Part shown: in pieces, positions 1 through 5,062 of the stretch
How the letters are laid out: the number at the start of each line of letters is the position of its first letter
How positions within the stretch are numbered: position 1 is the stretch's first letter
Assembly: GCA_035294465.1 (NCBI GenBank)
Contig: DATGKW010000092.1
Span: forward strand, 1-5,062
Reading direction: 5' to 3'
From: Paraktedonobacter sp035294465
Lineage (GTDB): Bacteria > Chloroflexota > Ktedonobacteria > Ktedonobacterales > Ktedonobacteraceae
Length of the DNA: 5,062 nt
The notes under the pieces: generated by a model
The model's input: only the letters and a program-made list of their open reading frames with translations
Told to the model about the DNA's origin: nothing
The model's database searches: none
Program-made: the position numbers and the translations under genes

Positions 1-161
1 GGGAGACACTCGAAGATAAGAAAGAGCGCGTGCTTGCCGGAGGGAGAAAGACGATTACTGATTTTCTCTTATCCTCCGTTGAAGGCTCTGTTGATGATCT
101 GAGAGACATTCTTGTACAGTGGTTAGAGTGGCTAAGGGAAACCAGCAAAGAGCCAGTTTAG
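1..161 (+). CDS. C-terminal fragment of an unrecognised protein
   Basis: An open frame enters from the left edge (first full codon at base 3) and ends at TAG 159-161, giving 52 residues. The visible part starts ETLEDKKERVLAGG and ends LVQWLEWLRETSKEPV. It is rich in charged residues (an early KKER cluster), with a likely amphipathic helix in the last 30 residues (DFLLSSVEGSVDDLRDILVQWLEWL). I see no motif, membrane segment or metal-binding pattern that identifies a family. There is no internal ATG, so the start lies outside the window. It converges on the IclR-type gene, with 14 bases between the two stops and no space for a separate terminator. That it is coding is inferred from frame continuity, plausible composition and the clean end just before the opposing gene. 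The function is unknown. Confidence 0.55.
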   Translation, partial: ETLEDKKERVLAGGRKTITDFLLSSVEGSVDDLRDILVQWLEWLRETSKEPV

Positions 162-175
162 CGCCAGCCGCTCCT

Positions 176-997
176 TCAGGTATTTGCCCCAGATGGATTA
201 GCACCCACAACCATCTGTGGGCGGTCCTGCCAGCGTGCCCAGTCGGCGCTGATTGCGGCGGCGGTTTGCAGCAGCAGGGGAAGATACTCTCCGGTCAGCG
301 TCTCCATGCTGGTTTCGGCCGCGTGAACGCTCACATTCAGCGCGGCCACTACGCGGTTTGTGCCGTCGCGCAGAGGAGCGGCAATCGAGCGAATTCCGTA
401 GGCCAGATGTTCGTCAGAGAGCGCCCATCCTCTTGTGCGCACTTCGCACAGAACACGATCACGTTCTTGCTTTTCCGGCCTCCACAGGGGCGCGATGCCG
501 GAGCGGCTGGGCATGGCGAGGACACGCTCTAGCTCGTCCGCTGGCAGTTCGGCGAGCAGAACTTTGCCGAGCGAGGTCTGAAGAGCCGGGAAGCGTGTGC
601 CGATGGTCACCGCAATGGTAATGATTTTCGGCACAGCCACCCGCGCGACGTAAACAATGTCGGAGCCGTCAAGCTGCGCGATTGATGAGGACTCGTGCGT
701 GTGCCCCACAAGCTCTTCCATGTGCGGACGCGCGATATCCCAGATATTGATTGAGCCGATATAGGCCATGCCAAGCTCCAGAACTCGCGGGGTGAGGGCA
801 AAGCCGCCCTGAGCGGCGCGGACATATCCTAATTCTTCAAGCGTGAGCAGCATGCGGCGGGCCGTTGGTCGGGCAAGACCGGTGGCTGCAGCTACCTCGC
901 TGAGCGTCATCATTGATCGGTTGGGTCCGAACGACCGGATAACATCCAGACCGCGTGCCAGCGCTTCGATAAAATCCGGTCCCGTTTCGCTACGCAT
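176..997 (-). CDS. IclR-family transcriptional regulator, PcaR/PobR-like
   Basis: Predicted cytoplasmic DNA-binding regulator of 273 residues, a usual length for the family. Residues about 9-65 form the winged helix-turn-helix. FIEALARGLDVIRSF opens it, followed by MTLSEVAAATGLARPTARRMLLTLEELGYV, which closely resembles the PcaR/PcaU/PobR branch that controls protocatechuate and p-hydroxybenzoate catabolism. Residues about 80-255 form the IclR effector-binding domain, with TSLGKVLLAELP near 141-152 and YGIRSIAAPLRDGTNRVVAALNVSVHA near 200-226. I chose ATG at 997 because AGGGAG lies just upstream at good spacing and the product then begins as the family does. ATG 1018 and TTG 1021 lack a good ribosome site and would add 7 or 8 residues. 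No pca or pob genes are present here, so the effector and targets are unknown. The adjacent glycosidase and amidohydrolase are only candidate targets. The family assignment is confident; the aromatic-pathway role is inference. Confidence 0.93.
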   Translation of the reverse strand: MRSETGPDFIEALARGLDVIRSFGPNRSMMTLSEVAAATGLARPTARRMLLTLEELGYVRAAQGGFALTPRVLELGMAYIGSINIWDIARPHMEELVGHTHESSSIAQLDGSDIVYVARVAVPKIITIAVTIGTRFPALQTSLGKVLLAELPADELERVLAMPSRSGIAPLWRPEKQERDRVLCEVRTRGWALSDEHLAYGIRSIAAPLRDGTNRVVAALNVSVHAAETSMETLTGEYLPLLLQTAAAISADWARWQDRPQMVVGANPSGANT

Positions 998-1063
998 GTC
1001 TTCTCCCTGATCGCGCATCAACGCTTATCTGTGTAGATAGTTGATGTTTTTCGCTGTGCGTTT

Positions 1064-1092
1064 ATCGTAGCAGAAACGGTGTCTGGTGTCCA
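1064..1092 (-). promoter_or_regulatory. Candidate sigma-70 promoter of the IclR-type gene
   Basis: Read on the minus strand, TGGACA (1092-1087, five of six matches to the -35 consensus) is followed after exactly 17 bases by TACGAT (1069-1064, four of six for the -10). Transcription would start near 1057, leaving a leader of about 60 nt before ATG 997. A small inverted repeat, TATCT-4-AGATA (1026-1039), lies in that leader. The -35 box also contains GGACA, the same five bases that recur as half-sites in the amidohydrolase leader at 3017-3040. Many IclR-family regulators repress their own promoter, so autoregulation is possible but unproven. Confidence 0.45.
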
Positions 1093-1133
1093 GGTTGATG
1101 CATCCCTGGCCCCAGCCTGTCTGTGAGCCGCTC

Positions 1134-1187
1134 AACGGAAGAGGAGTGATGACGGTGGGATCCCTCCGTCATCACTCCTCTTCCGTT
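1134..1187 (-). terminator. Perfect 22-bp hairpin between glycosidase and regulator genes
   Basis: Bases 1134-1155 and 1166-1187 are perfect reverse complements. The 10-base loop 1156-1165 contains the self-complementary GGGATCCC. The structure lies about 70 bases after the stop of the glycosidase gene and upstream of the promoter proposed for the regulator. The likely role is to end glycosidase transcription or protect its 3' end. Neither side has a run of T, so this is not a textbook intrinsic terminator. It could also be a dispersed intergenic palindrome or a transposon-derived repeat. The symmetry is seen directly; the role is inference. Confidence 0.5.
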
Positions 1188-1255
1188 TGACGAGCGCCTG
1201 ATGCGCGAAGAGTGGAGAAAAACGCGCCTGTTACGATATCCTGGCGTCGCCGGGG

Positions 1256-2845
1256 CTAGTGGAAGACCACCGCGGTCAGTGAATAGGGGGCGAGCACCTG
1301 CGAGCCGGCATCTCTGCCATGCTCATAGGTTACACTGACCGATGTGCTGTTCTCGCCATAGGAATACACAGTGGCGTTCCCGAAGCCCGCACAGTTCAAG
1401 CCTGAGAGCGTGACGTCGTAGGTTGTGCTGGGGTCGGTGTTGACCAGCAGAACCGCAATTGAGCCGTCCCAGCGTCTGACCGCAAACGCCTGCACCAGGC
1501 TCTGGCTGGACGTTGTGGCGACGATCCGGCCAAAGGGGCTGACCACCTTGCTGACGATCTGCAAGCCATAGTAAGCAGGGAAGGGCGTCTCAGCAGGCGG
1601 TTCGCTGATGCCCCCGCTCGATCCGCCGCTTGAAAGCAGGCCATAGTCGCCATAATCAGTTGTGCCATAGAGGCTCGAACTGTTGTTGGTCCCGGTTGTG
1701 ATGCCGTTGTGGACATCCCACCAGTCCACGTTAGCAACGCCGTTCTGCAGCCAGGTCATATAGTCTTCGGCCAGGTAGAGCGCGTTGACCAGGCTCGTTG
1801 TCTGCTTGCCAGGATTGTAGGAAACCGAGTTAGTCTCGGTGACCATGATCTGCACGTCGCTGGCGTGTGCGCCGCAGTACTCGTTAAGTTCGGAGCGTAC
1901 TGTAGAGATCATCGAAGGAATGCTCGGTGTATAGCTGACCGGCGTACTTTCGCCGTTGGCCGGTGCTCCCAGCAGGCCCGCGTCGCTCTCGCCTGTTGGT
2001 CCCTGCGGATACCAGTGGAGAATCACAAAATCGGCAGATGAGCAGGCGATGGGCAGGACAGTATCGTTCCAGGGTTGCGGTGAAGTAGCGCTGGTCACAC
2101 CATCGGGCCAGTTGCCCGGCGTGGTGAGCACGAGGCCAATCTTGATGCTGGGATCGACCGCCTTCATAGCCTTGCTATAGGCCACGAAATTGTTGGCGTA
2201 ACTGGCAGGGCCGGGAGGGTTAAGGTCATATTCCCAGTTGCCACCATACGTCGAGTTGCCGTATACCTCGTTGCCGATTTCCCAGTACTTGACGCCGTAG
2301 CGATGGCCGGTGCTGCTGCCCCCCGCGTAGGTTGGCACCGGACCATTGTAATTCGGGCCGCCTTCGTTGGCGTACTGAACCCAGCCCGCTGCTTCCTGGG
2401 GCGTGCCGGAGCCGTAGTTGATCGTAATCATTGCCTGCGCGCCGGTCGCGTGGACAACGCCCATAAAGGCGTCGAACGTATTACTAGGGGCGGCATAGCT
2501 CATATTCGGCACAACCGTGTTCGATTGCCAGTGGTAGACATCCGAGGTTGAACCTCCGGGATAGCGCATGATTTTTACGCCGTCGGCTCTCAGCAGGCCG
2601 GGCAGAGCCGGGTCGAGCAGGTTGTTGCTATCCCATACTGCGTCATTGACGCCAATGGCCGTGGGAGAGAGCGTGCTGAGCGTTTGATGGAGATTGACTG
2701 TGACCTGCGCGCTGGTCGCGCTGGTATCGGCATACGCCGGAGCGGTCCCGGTTATCAGCAGAAGCGCGCAAACTAGAAGGAATGCCCCGATCCAGTTTTG
2801 CCAGCGTCTGTGCTGGCGTGGATACATCAGTTGCTTTGACTTCAT
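1256..2845 (-). CDS. Secreted clan GH-A glycoside hydrolase, alpha-L-arabinofuranosidase-like
   Basis: Predicted exported enzyme of 529 residues that probably removes sugar side chains from plant polysaccharide; arabinoside is the best guess. Residues 1-39 are a Sec signal peptide: a basic n-region (MKSKQLMYPRQHRRW), a hydrophobic core at about 19-34 (IGAFLLVCALLLITGT) and APAYA before a likely cut at 39/40. There is no lipobox. Residues about 45-425 look like a TIM-barrel domain. YWEIGNEVYG (187-196) places the acid/base Glu at 193, and IMVTETNS (333-340) places the nucleophile Glu at 337. RYPGG (94-98) and LHWYP (276-280) also fit GH-A enzymes such as GH51. The last 100 residues look like the usual C-terminal beta-sandwich. 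ATG 2845 has AAGGAA nine bases upstream. The gene has its own promoter and is divergent from the amidohydrolase. GH39, GH30 or GH79-like assignment is possible; clan and catalytic residues are surer than substrate. Confidence 0.88.
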   Translation of the reverse strand: MKSKQLMYPRQHRRWQNWIGAFLLVCALLLITGTAPAYADTSATSAQVTVNLHQTLSTLSPTAIGVNDAVWDSNNLLDPALPGLLRADGVKIMRYPGGSTSDVYHWQSNTVVPNMSYAAPSNTFDAFMGVVHATGAQAMITINYGSGTPQEAAGWVQYANEGGPNYNGPVPTYAGGSSTGHRYGVKYWEIGNEVYGNSTYGGNWEYDLNPPGPASYANNFVAYSKAMKAVDPSIKIGLVLTTPGNWPDGVTSATSPQPWNDTVLPIACSSADFVILHWYPQGPTGESDAGLLGAPANGESTPVSYTPSIPSMISTVRSELNEYCGAHASDVQIMVTETNSVSYNPGKQTTSLVNALYLAEDYMTWLQNGVANVDWWDVHNGITTGTNNSSSLYGTTDYGDYGLLSSGGSSGGISEPPAETPFPAYYGLQIVSKVVSPFGRIVATTSSQSLVQAFAVRRWDGSIAVLLVNTDPSTTYDVTLSGLNCAGFGNATVYSYGENSTSVSVTYEHGRDAGSQVLAPYSLTAVVFH

Positions 2846-2882
2846 GTCTTTCAGTTCCTTCCCGATAAAAAACGAATGTAAC

Positions 2883-2902
2883 CTTGAGAGTGCTCTCGCA
2901 AG
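2883..2902. promoter_or_regulatory. LacI/GalR-like operator at the glycosidase start site
   Basis: CTTGAGAGTGCTCTCGCAAG is an imperfect palindrome. GAGAG and CTCTC flank a TG centre, and the outer CTTG and CAAG pair if one extra G (2898) is looped out. LacI/GalR-family regulators typically bind such sites with a central CG, for example GAGAGCGCTCTC, from which the core differs at one base. It covers about +6 to +25 of the predicted glycosidase transcript, a classic repressor position. Control by sugar through an unlinked LacI-type protein is an inference, as none is encoded in the window. Confidence 0.45.
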
Positions 2903-2913
2903 TTGCTTCCATA

Positions 2914-2942
2914 AGTATATGGAGAACCGTTTTTCTTGTCAA
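2914..2942 (-). promoter_or_regulatory. Sigma-70 promoter of the glycosidase gene
   Basis: On the minus strand a perfect TTGACA (2942-2937) is followed by a 17-base spacer and TATACT (2919-2914, five of six matches to the -10). The predicted start is near 2907, giving a leader of about 61 nt to ATG 2845. The match is strong enough that the gene probably needs a repressor to be conditional. The LacI-like site just downstream fits that role. Confidence 0.75.
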
Positions 2943-2984
2943 GGCAGGAGCCGCGAGCTTGCCTACGGCTCCTGCGACTTGACA
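2937..2984. repeat. Inverted repeat joining two divergent -35 boxes
   Basis: The inner arms GCAGGAGCCG (2944-2953) and CGGCTCCTGC (2966-2975) are perfect, with a 12-base centre. The outer arms TGTCAAG (2937-2943) and CTTGACA (2978-2984) are also perfect reverse complements, offset by two extra bases (GA, 2976-2977). The outer arms contain the -35 boxes of the two divergent promoters. A dimeric regulator bound here would contact both promoters at once. Alternatives are a simple cruciform-forming palindrome or a small duplicated inverted element. The symmetry is seen directly; the operator role is inference. Confidence 0.6.
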
Positions 2985-3007
2985 CAGGCTCGGCAGTCGG
3001 GTATTAT
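2979..3007 (+). promoter_or_regulatory. Sigma-70 promoter of the amidohydrolase gene
   Basis: A perfect TTGACA (2979-2984) is followed by a 17-base spacer (2985-3001) and TATTAT (3002-3007, five of six matches). Transcription would start near 3014, leaving a leader of about 176 nt to ATG 3190. The -35 box doubles as the right outer arm of the inverted repeat shared with the glycosidase promoter. Confidence 0.75.
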
Positions 3008-3016
3008 CTTATTAAT

Positions 3017-3040
3017 GGACATCTGTCCGTTCTACGGACA
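3017..3040. promoter_or_regulatory. Candidate repressor operator in the amidohydrolase leader
   Basis: TGTCCGTTCTACGGACA (3024-3040) is a perfect palindrome with 7-base arms and a 3-base centre. A further GGACA at 3017-3021 faces the left half-site across two bases, so three half-sites alternate in direction. It lies directly after the predicted transcription start, a position suited to repression. Size and symmetry fit IclR-family operators, and PcaU/PobR sites are known to combine a palindrome with a third repeat. It could equally fold as a short RNA hairpin in the leader. Binding by the regulator encoded at 997-176 is speculative. Confidence 0.45.
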
Positions 3041-3189
3041 CCATGGAATCGCGAGCATAAGCCCTTTGAAGTCAGGTATCACAGTACGGCTGGCGGGATG
3101 CAAGCGAAGGCGCCGGGTGATCAACTATCGAGGCAGCTTCCTACGGCCTGCTTCGCGCCCTGAAGCCGCGACACAAAGAGGTGAGCAAC

Positions 3190-4656
3190 ATGAGCCAGGT
3201 CTCAGCAGCAAACAGCAGTCCCTTTTCTCCTGGTCGCCCGGTGGTGTTCCGCAATGCCATCGTGCTGACCATCGATCCCTCGCTTGGCATGATCGAAGGC
3301 GGGGATGTCCTCGTCACCGCTAACCGCATTGCTGCCGTTGGGCGGCAACTTGCCGTTCCCGATGGCTCTGTAGAGATCGACGCGGCCGGCGGCATTCTTA
3401 TGCCTGGAATGGTTGATACGCATCGTCACATGTGGCAGACGGCGCTGCGCGGATTCGGCGCGGACTGGACGCTGACGAACTATTTCCAATTCTACTATCT
3501 CAATTGGGGCAAGATCTTCCGTCCCGAAGATATTTATGCCGGAAATCTCCTCTCCGCGATTGAGGCCATCGACGCCGGAGTCACGACCTCGGTTGACTGG
3601 TCTCACGGCTTACAAACAGTCGAGTATGCGGACGCGGCGGTTGACGCGCTTGAAGCGGTGCCGGGCCGTTTCGTTCTCGCGTATGGCAACCTGCTCGGCG
3701 CTCCCTGGGAGTGGACAAAGACCCCCGAATTCGCCGATTTCATCAAGCGCCGCATCGATGGGCATGGAGATAGGCTGGGTATGCAGCTTGCCTTTGACGT
3801 GACCGGCGACCCGACCTTCCCCGAAAAGGCTGCCTTCGAGGCCGCGCGCGAGTTCAATTTGCCCGTGACGACTCACGCGGGCGTGTGGGGCGCTACCAAT
3901 GACAATGGCATCCGCTTAATGCACGAACATGGCTTCATGACCCCTTCTACCATCTATGTCCACGCCGCCACACTGTCCGAGGATTCCTATCAGCGCATCG
4001 CGGCTACCGGCGGACATACCTCGATCTCCACTGAGAGCGAAGATAACGCCGGCCAGGGCTACTCGCCGACGTGGCAGCTCAGACGGTACAACATTCCGGT
4101 CTCCCTTTCGATGGACACCAGCGTCTGGTGGAGTGCCGATCTCTTCTCGGCAATGCGCGCAACACTTAACGCCGATCGCGCTATTGAGCACCTGGAAGCG
4201 CACAAGCGTAACGAAACCGTCACGCTCAGCCATCTGCGCGCCGAGCAGGTCGTAACCTGGGCTACGCTCGGAGGCGCTGAGGCGTTGGGCATGGATCGCG
4301 ACATTGGCAGCATTACCGTCGGGAAGAAAGCTGATCTTGTTTTGATTAAGAATGACCAGTCGCCGGTGATGTTCCCAATCCTCCACCCCTACGGACACAT
4401 CGTGTTCCAGGCAGGACGCGGAGATGTGCATACGGTCATGGTGGATGGCAACGTCGTCAAATACGACCACCGCCTCCTCAATATCGACCTCACCAGAGCC
4501 AGGCAAGCAGTCGCAAAGACCGTCGAGTACGCGCGGGCGCAGATGGGCGAGCAAGCCTGGATCGCGGCCATGAATCCCGAAAAAGCCGCTGTCGAGTTGA
4601 GAGAGAACCCGTACACCTATACTGACAAGGCACGCGCACAACAAAAAGATGCATAA
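3190..4656 (+). CDS. Metal-dependent amidohydrolase, ATZ/TRZ (chlorohydrolase/deaminase) type
   Basis: Predicted cytoplasmic enzyme of 488 residues with no signal peptide, a normal length for the family. It should hydrolyse a C-N (amide, amine or halide-bearing ring) bond using one metal ion. Residues about 18-70 form the N-terminal part of the composite beta domain. GMVDTHRHMWQTALRG (73-88) gives metal ligands His78 and His80; TTHAGVW gives His229, IYVHAA His258 and SLSMDT Asp309. SVWWSADLFSAMRATLNADR (311-330) and ALGMDRDIGSITVGKKADLVLI (365-386) are typical of the family's C-terminal half. Glu282 or Glu284 in STESED occupies the spot where relatives carry PE.E. The HxxE motif of many deaminases is absent after His229. 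ATG 3190 was chosen because GAGGTG sits six bases upstream; GTG 3181 lies inside that ribosome site. It has its own promoter and is divergent from the glycosidase. The substrate cannot be called. Confidence 0.9.
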   Translation: MSQVSAANSSPFSPGRPVVFRNAIVLTIDPSLGMIEGGDVLVTANRIAAVGRQLAVPDGSVEIDAAGGILMPGMVDTHRHMWQTALRGFGADWTLTNYFQFYYLNWGKIFRPEDIYAGNLLSAIEAIDAGVTTSVDWSHGLQTVEYADAAVDALEAVPGRFVLAYGNLLGAPWEWTKTPEFADFIKRRIDGHGDRLGMQLAFDVTGDPTFPEKAAFEAAREFNLPVTTHAGVWGATNDNGIRLMHEHGFMTPSTIYVHAATLSEDSYQRIAATGGHTSISTESEDNAGQGYSPTWQLRRYNIPVSLSMDTSVWWSADLFSAMRATLNADRAIEHLEAHKRNETVTLSHLRAEQVVTWATLGGAEALGMDRDIGSITVGKKADLVLIKNDQSPVMFPILHPYGHIVFQAGRGDVHTVMVDGNVVKYDHRLLNIDLTRARQAVAKTVEYARAQMGEQAWIAAMNPEKAAVELRENPYTYTDKARAQQKDA

Positions 4657-4723
4657 GCATCAAGAAACGCTGAATGGTTTTCCTCCTGATCACACAGCGC
4701 GTGGGTGTTTCGTGGTGATGGAG

Positions 4724-4819
4724 GGCTGGTCAGCCAGCAAGAGGCCCACGCTGAAGCGGGGCAGGACCCGCTCAAGCGGCCCTCTCTGGCGGTTTTCGCG
4801 CATGTGGTGCATAGTTTCT
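4724..4819. repeat. Tandem 96-bp direct repeat, copy 1
   Basis: Copy 1 matches copy 2 (4842-4937) at 95 of 96 positions; the difference is G4759 against A4877. It can form two hairpins: GCTGG-4-CCAGC (4725-4738), and a larger stem across 4741-4784 made of GAGG/CCTC, CGCT/AGCG and AGCGGG/CCCGCT around the loop GCAGGA. In copy 1 the innermost six pairs are perfect. The near identity suggests a recent duplication or continued gene conversion. The role is unknown; candidates are a structured leader RNA, protein-binding sites or a dispersed intergenic repeat. Confidence 0.9.
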
Positions 4820-4841
4820 CAGGTCTGGCTGTGGAATAGCC

Positions 4842-4937
4842 GGCTGGTCAGCCAGCAAGAGGCCCACGCTGAAGCGAGGCAGGACCCGCTCAAGCGGCCC
4901 TCTCTGGCGGTTTTCGCGCATGTGGTGCATAGTTTCT
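4842..4937. repeat. Tandem 96-bp direct repeat, copy 2
   Basis: This is the second copy, separated from the first by 22 bases (4820-4841), and it ends 23 bases before ATG 4961. The same two hairpins are available (4843-4856 and 4859-4902). A4877 breaks one pair in the inner stem, so this copy folds slightly less well. Its closeness to the ribosome site of the next gene (GAGGAG, 4947-4952) would let a folded RNA affect that gene's expression, if the transcript includes it. Confidence 0.9.
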
Positions 4938-4960
4938 GATGACATTGAGGAGAAGATACG

Positions 4961-5062
4961 ATGCTCAACACCGAGATGCCAGCGGCAGTGATCCACACTC
5001 ATGCCGCCCCACCTGCCTATCGTATGCGGCCCGTGCCTCGCCGGGGGAACGGGCAAGCTCTG
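4961..5062 (+). CDS. N-terminal fragment of an unrecognised protein
   Basis: ATG 4961 is preceded by GAGGAG (4947-4952) at eight bases, a strong ribosome site, and the frame stays open for 34 codons to the window edge. The peptide begins MLNTEMPAAVIHTHAAPP and continues with YRMRPVPRRGNG. It has no hydrophobic signal core, and the basic stretch near residues 22-29 is not diagnostic. I do not recognise the family. The strong ribosome site and the position right after the tandem repeats support a real start. The same orientation as the amidohydrolase would allow co-transcription across the 304-base gap, but the hairpin-forming repeats make independent control more likely. Confidence 0.6.
   Translation, partial: MLNTEMPAAVIHTHAAPPAYRMRPVPRRGNGQAL

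Larger units (their letters stand above)
2846..3189. other. Divergent regulatory region between glycosidase and amidohydrolase
   Basis: This 344-base gap holds no convincing gene. From left to right it contains the glycosidase ribosome site (AAGGAA, 2860-2855), a LacI-like imperfect palindrome (2883-2902), the glycosidase promoter (2942-2914), an inverted repeat (2937-2984), the amidohydrolase promoter (2979-3007), a palindrome (3017-3040) and a leader ending in the amidohydrolase ribosome site GAGGTG (3178-3183). The leader from about 3045 to 3175 has only short imperfect inverted repeats, such as GCTTC 3136-3140 with GAAGC 3162-3166. I recognise no known riboswitch class in it. Confidence 0.8.
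4657..4960. other. Non-coding gap with tandem repeats
   Basis: These 304 bases lie between the amidohydrolase stop and the start of the last gene. Open frames across them read the two repeat copies in different frames, because the 118-base period is not a multiple of three, so they are not protein coding. No clear intrinsic terminator follows the amidohydrolase. Bases 4682-4724 can form a weak imperfect hairpin (CCTCC with GGAGG) without a T run. I find no convincing sigma-70 promoter before 4961. A weak CATAGT at 4928-4933 lacks a partner -35 box. Confidence 0.75.

Noticed and set aside
187..221. Inverted repeat CAGATGG/CCATCTG (190-196, 211-217) as a terminator of the first gene
   Set aside because: It lies inside the last codons of the regulator gene, has no T run and pairs in two competing ways. 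It may help end transcription, but the evidence is too thin to call.
2694..3323. A 209-residue + strand frame crossing the divergent promoters, with an ATG at 3015
   Set aside because: It overlaps the signal-peptide end of the glycosidase and the start of the amidohydrolase. ATG 3015 coincides with the predicted transcription start and has no ribosome site.
3916..4644. A 242-residue open frame on the minus strand opposite the amidohydrolase
   Set aside because: It lies wholly antisense to a clearly recognised family protein, and its translation resembles no family. It is a by-product of the GC-rich coding sequence.
4682..4724. Hairpin as terminator of the amidohydrolase gene
   Set aside because: Only CCTCC/GGAGG pairs cleanly, the rest needs mismatches and bulges, and no T run follows.
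4724..4937. Two-copy direct repeat as a CRISPR array or insertion-sequence remnant
   Set aside because: The units are 96 bp with a 22-bp spacer and only two copies. There is no transposase fragment, terminal inverted repeat or cas gene.
4649..4939. A 96-residue frame through the tandem repeats, and its minus-strand counterpart 4772-5056
   Set aside because: The near-identical repeats are read in different frames and yield unrelated peptides, which is not expected of a duplicated coding segment.

Overview
The window reads as bacterial chromosome of moderately high GC, carrying soil or plant-polymer type genes. It holds three complete genes and two partial ones. The complete genes are an IclR-family regulator of the PcaR/PobR type, a secreted clan GH-A glycoside hydrolase resembling alpha-L-arabinofuranosidases, and a cytoplasmic metal-dependent amidohydrolase of the ATZ/TRZ type. 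The host cannot be fixed from sequence alone. A Sec signal peptide with an AxA site and near-consensus sigma-70 boxes in a fairly GC-rich background would suit Chloroflexota (Ktedonobacteria-like) or an actinomycete relative. That is a weak inference.

Layout from left to right: the C-terminal 52 codons of an unrecognised + strand gene end at 161. The regulator (997-176, minus) follows tail-to-tail, with only 14 bases between the two stops. Between the regulator and the glycosidase (2845-1256, minus) lie a perfect 22-bp hairpin (1134-1187) and a plausible promoter for the regulator (1092-1064). These suggest that the two minus-strand genes are separate transcription units.

The glycosidase and the amidohydrolase (3190-4656, plus) are divergent. 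Their 344-base intergenic region is the most informative non-coding part of the window. It holds two back-to-back, nearly consensus sigma-70 promoters, each with TTGACA and a 17-base spacer. Between the two -35 boxes is a long inverted repeat whose outer arms are the -35 boxes themselves. A LacI/GalR-like imperfect palindrome lies just after the predicted glycosidase transcription start. A perfect 17-base palindrome plus an extra half-site lies just after the predicted amidohydrolase start, followed by a leader of about 176 nt.

Downstream of the amidohydrolase, a 304-base non-coding stretch holds two 96-bp direct repeats that differ at one base and have a 118-bp period. Each can fold into a strong hairpin. 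They stand upstream of a well-marked start codon (4961) of a gene that runs off the window.

Taken together, the window looks like an accessory catabolic region: an exported enzyme for plant polysaccharide, an intracellular hydrolase or deaminase, and a local regulator of the aromatic-catabolism type. No functional link among the three is proven by sequence. I see no phage, IS element, CRISPR array, toxin-antitoxin or defence system. The points of novelty are in regulatory architecture, not in a new gene system.
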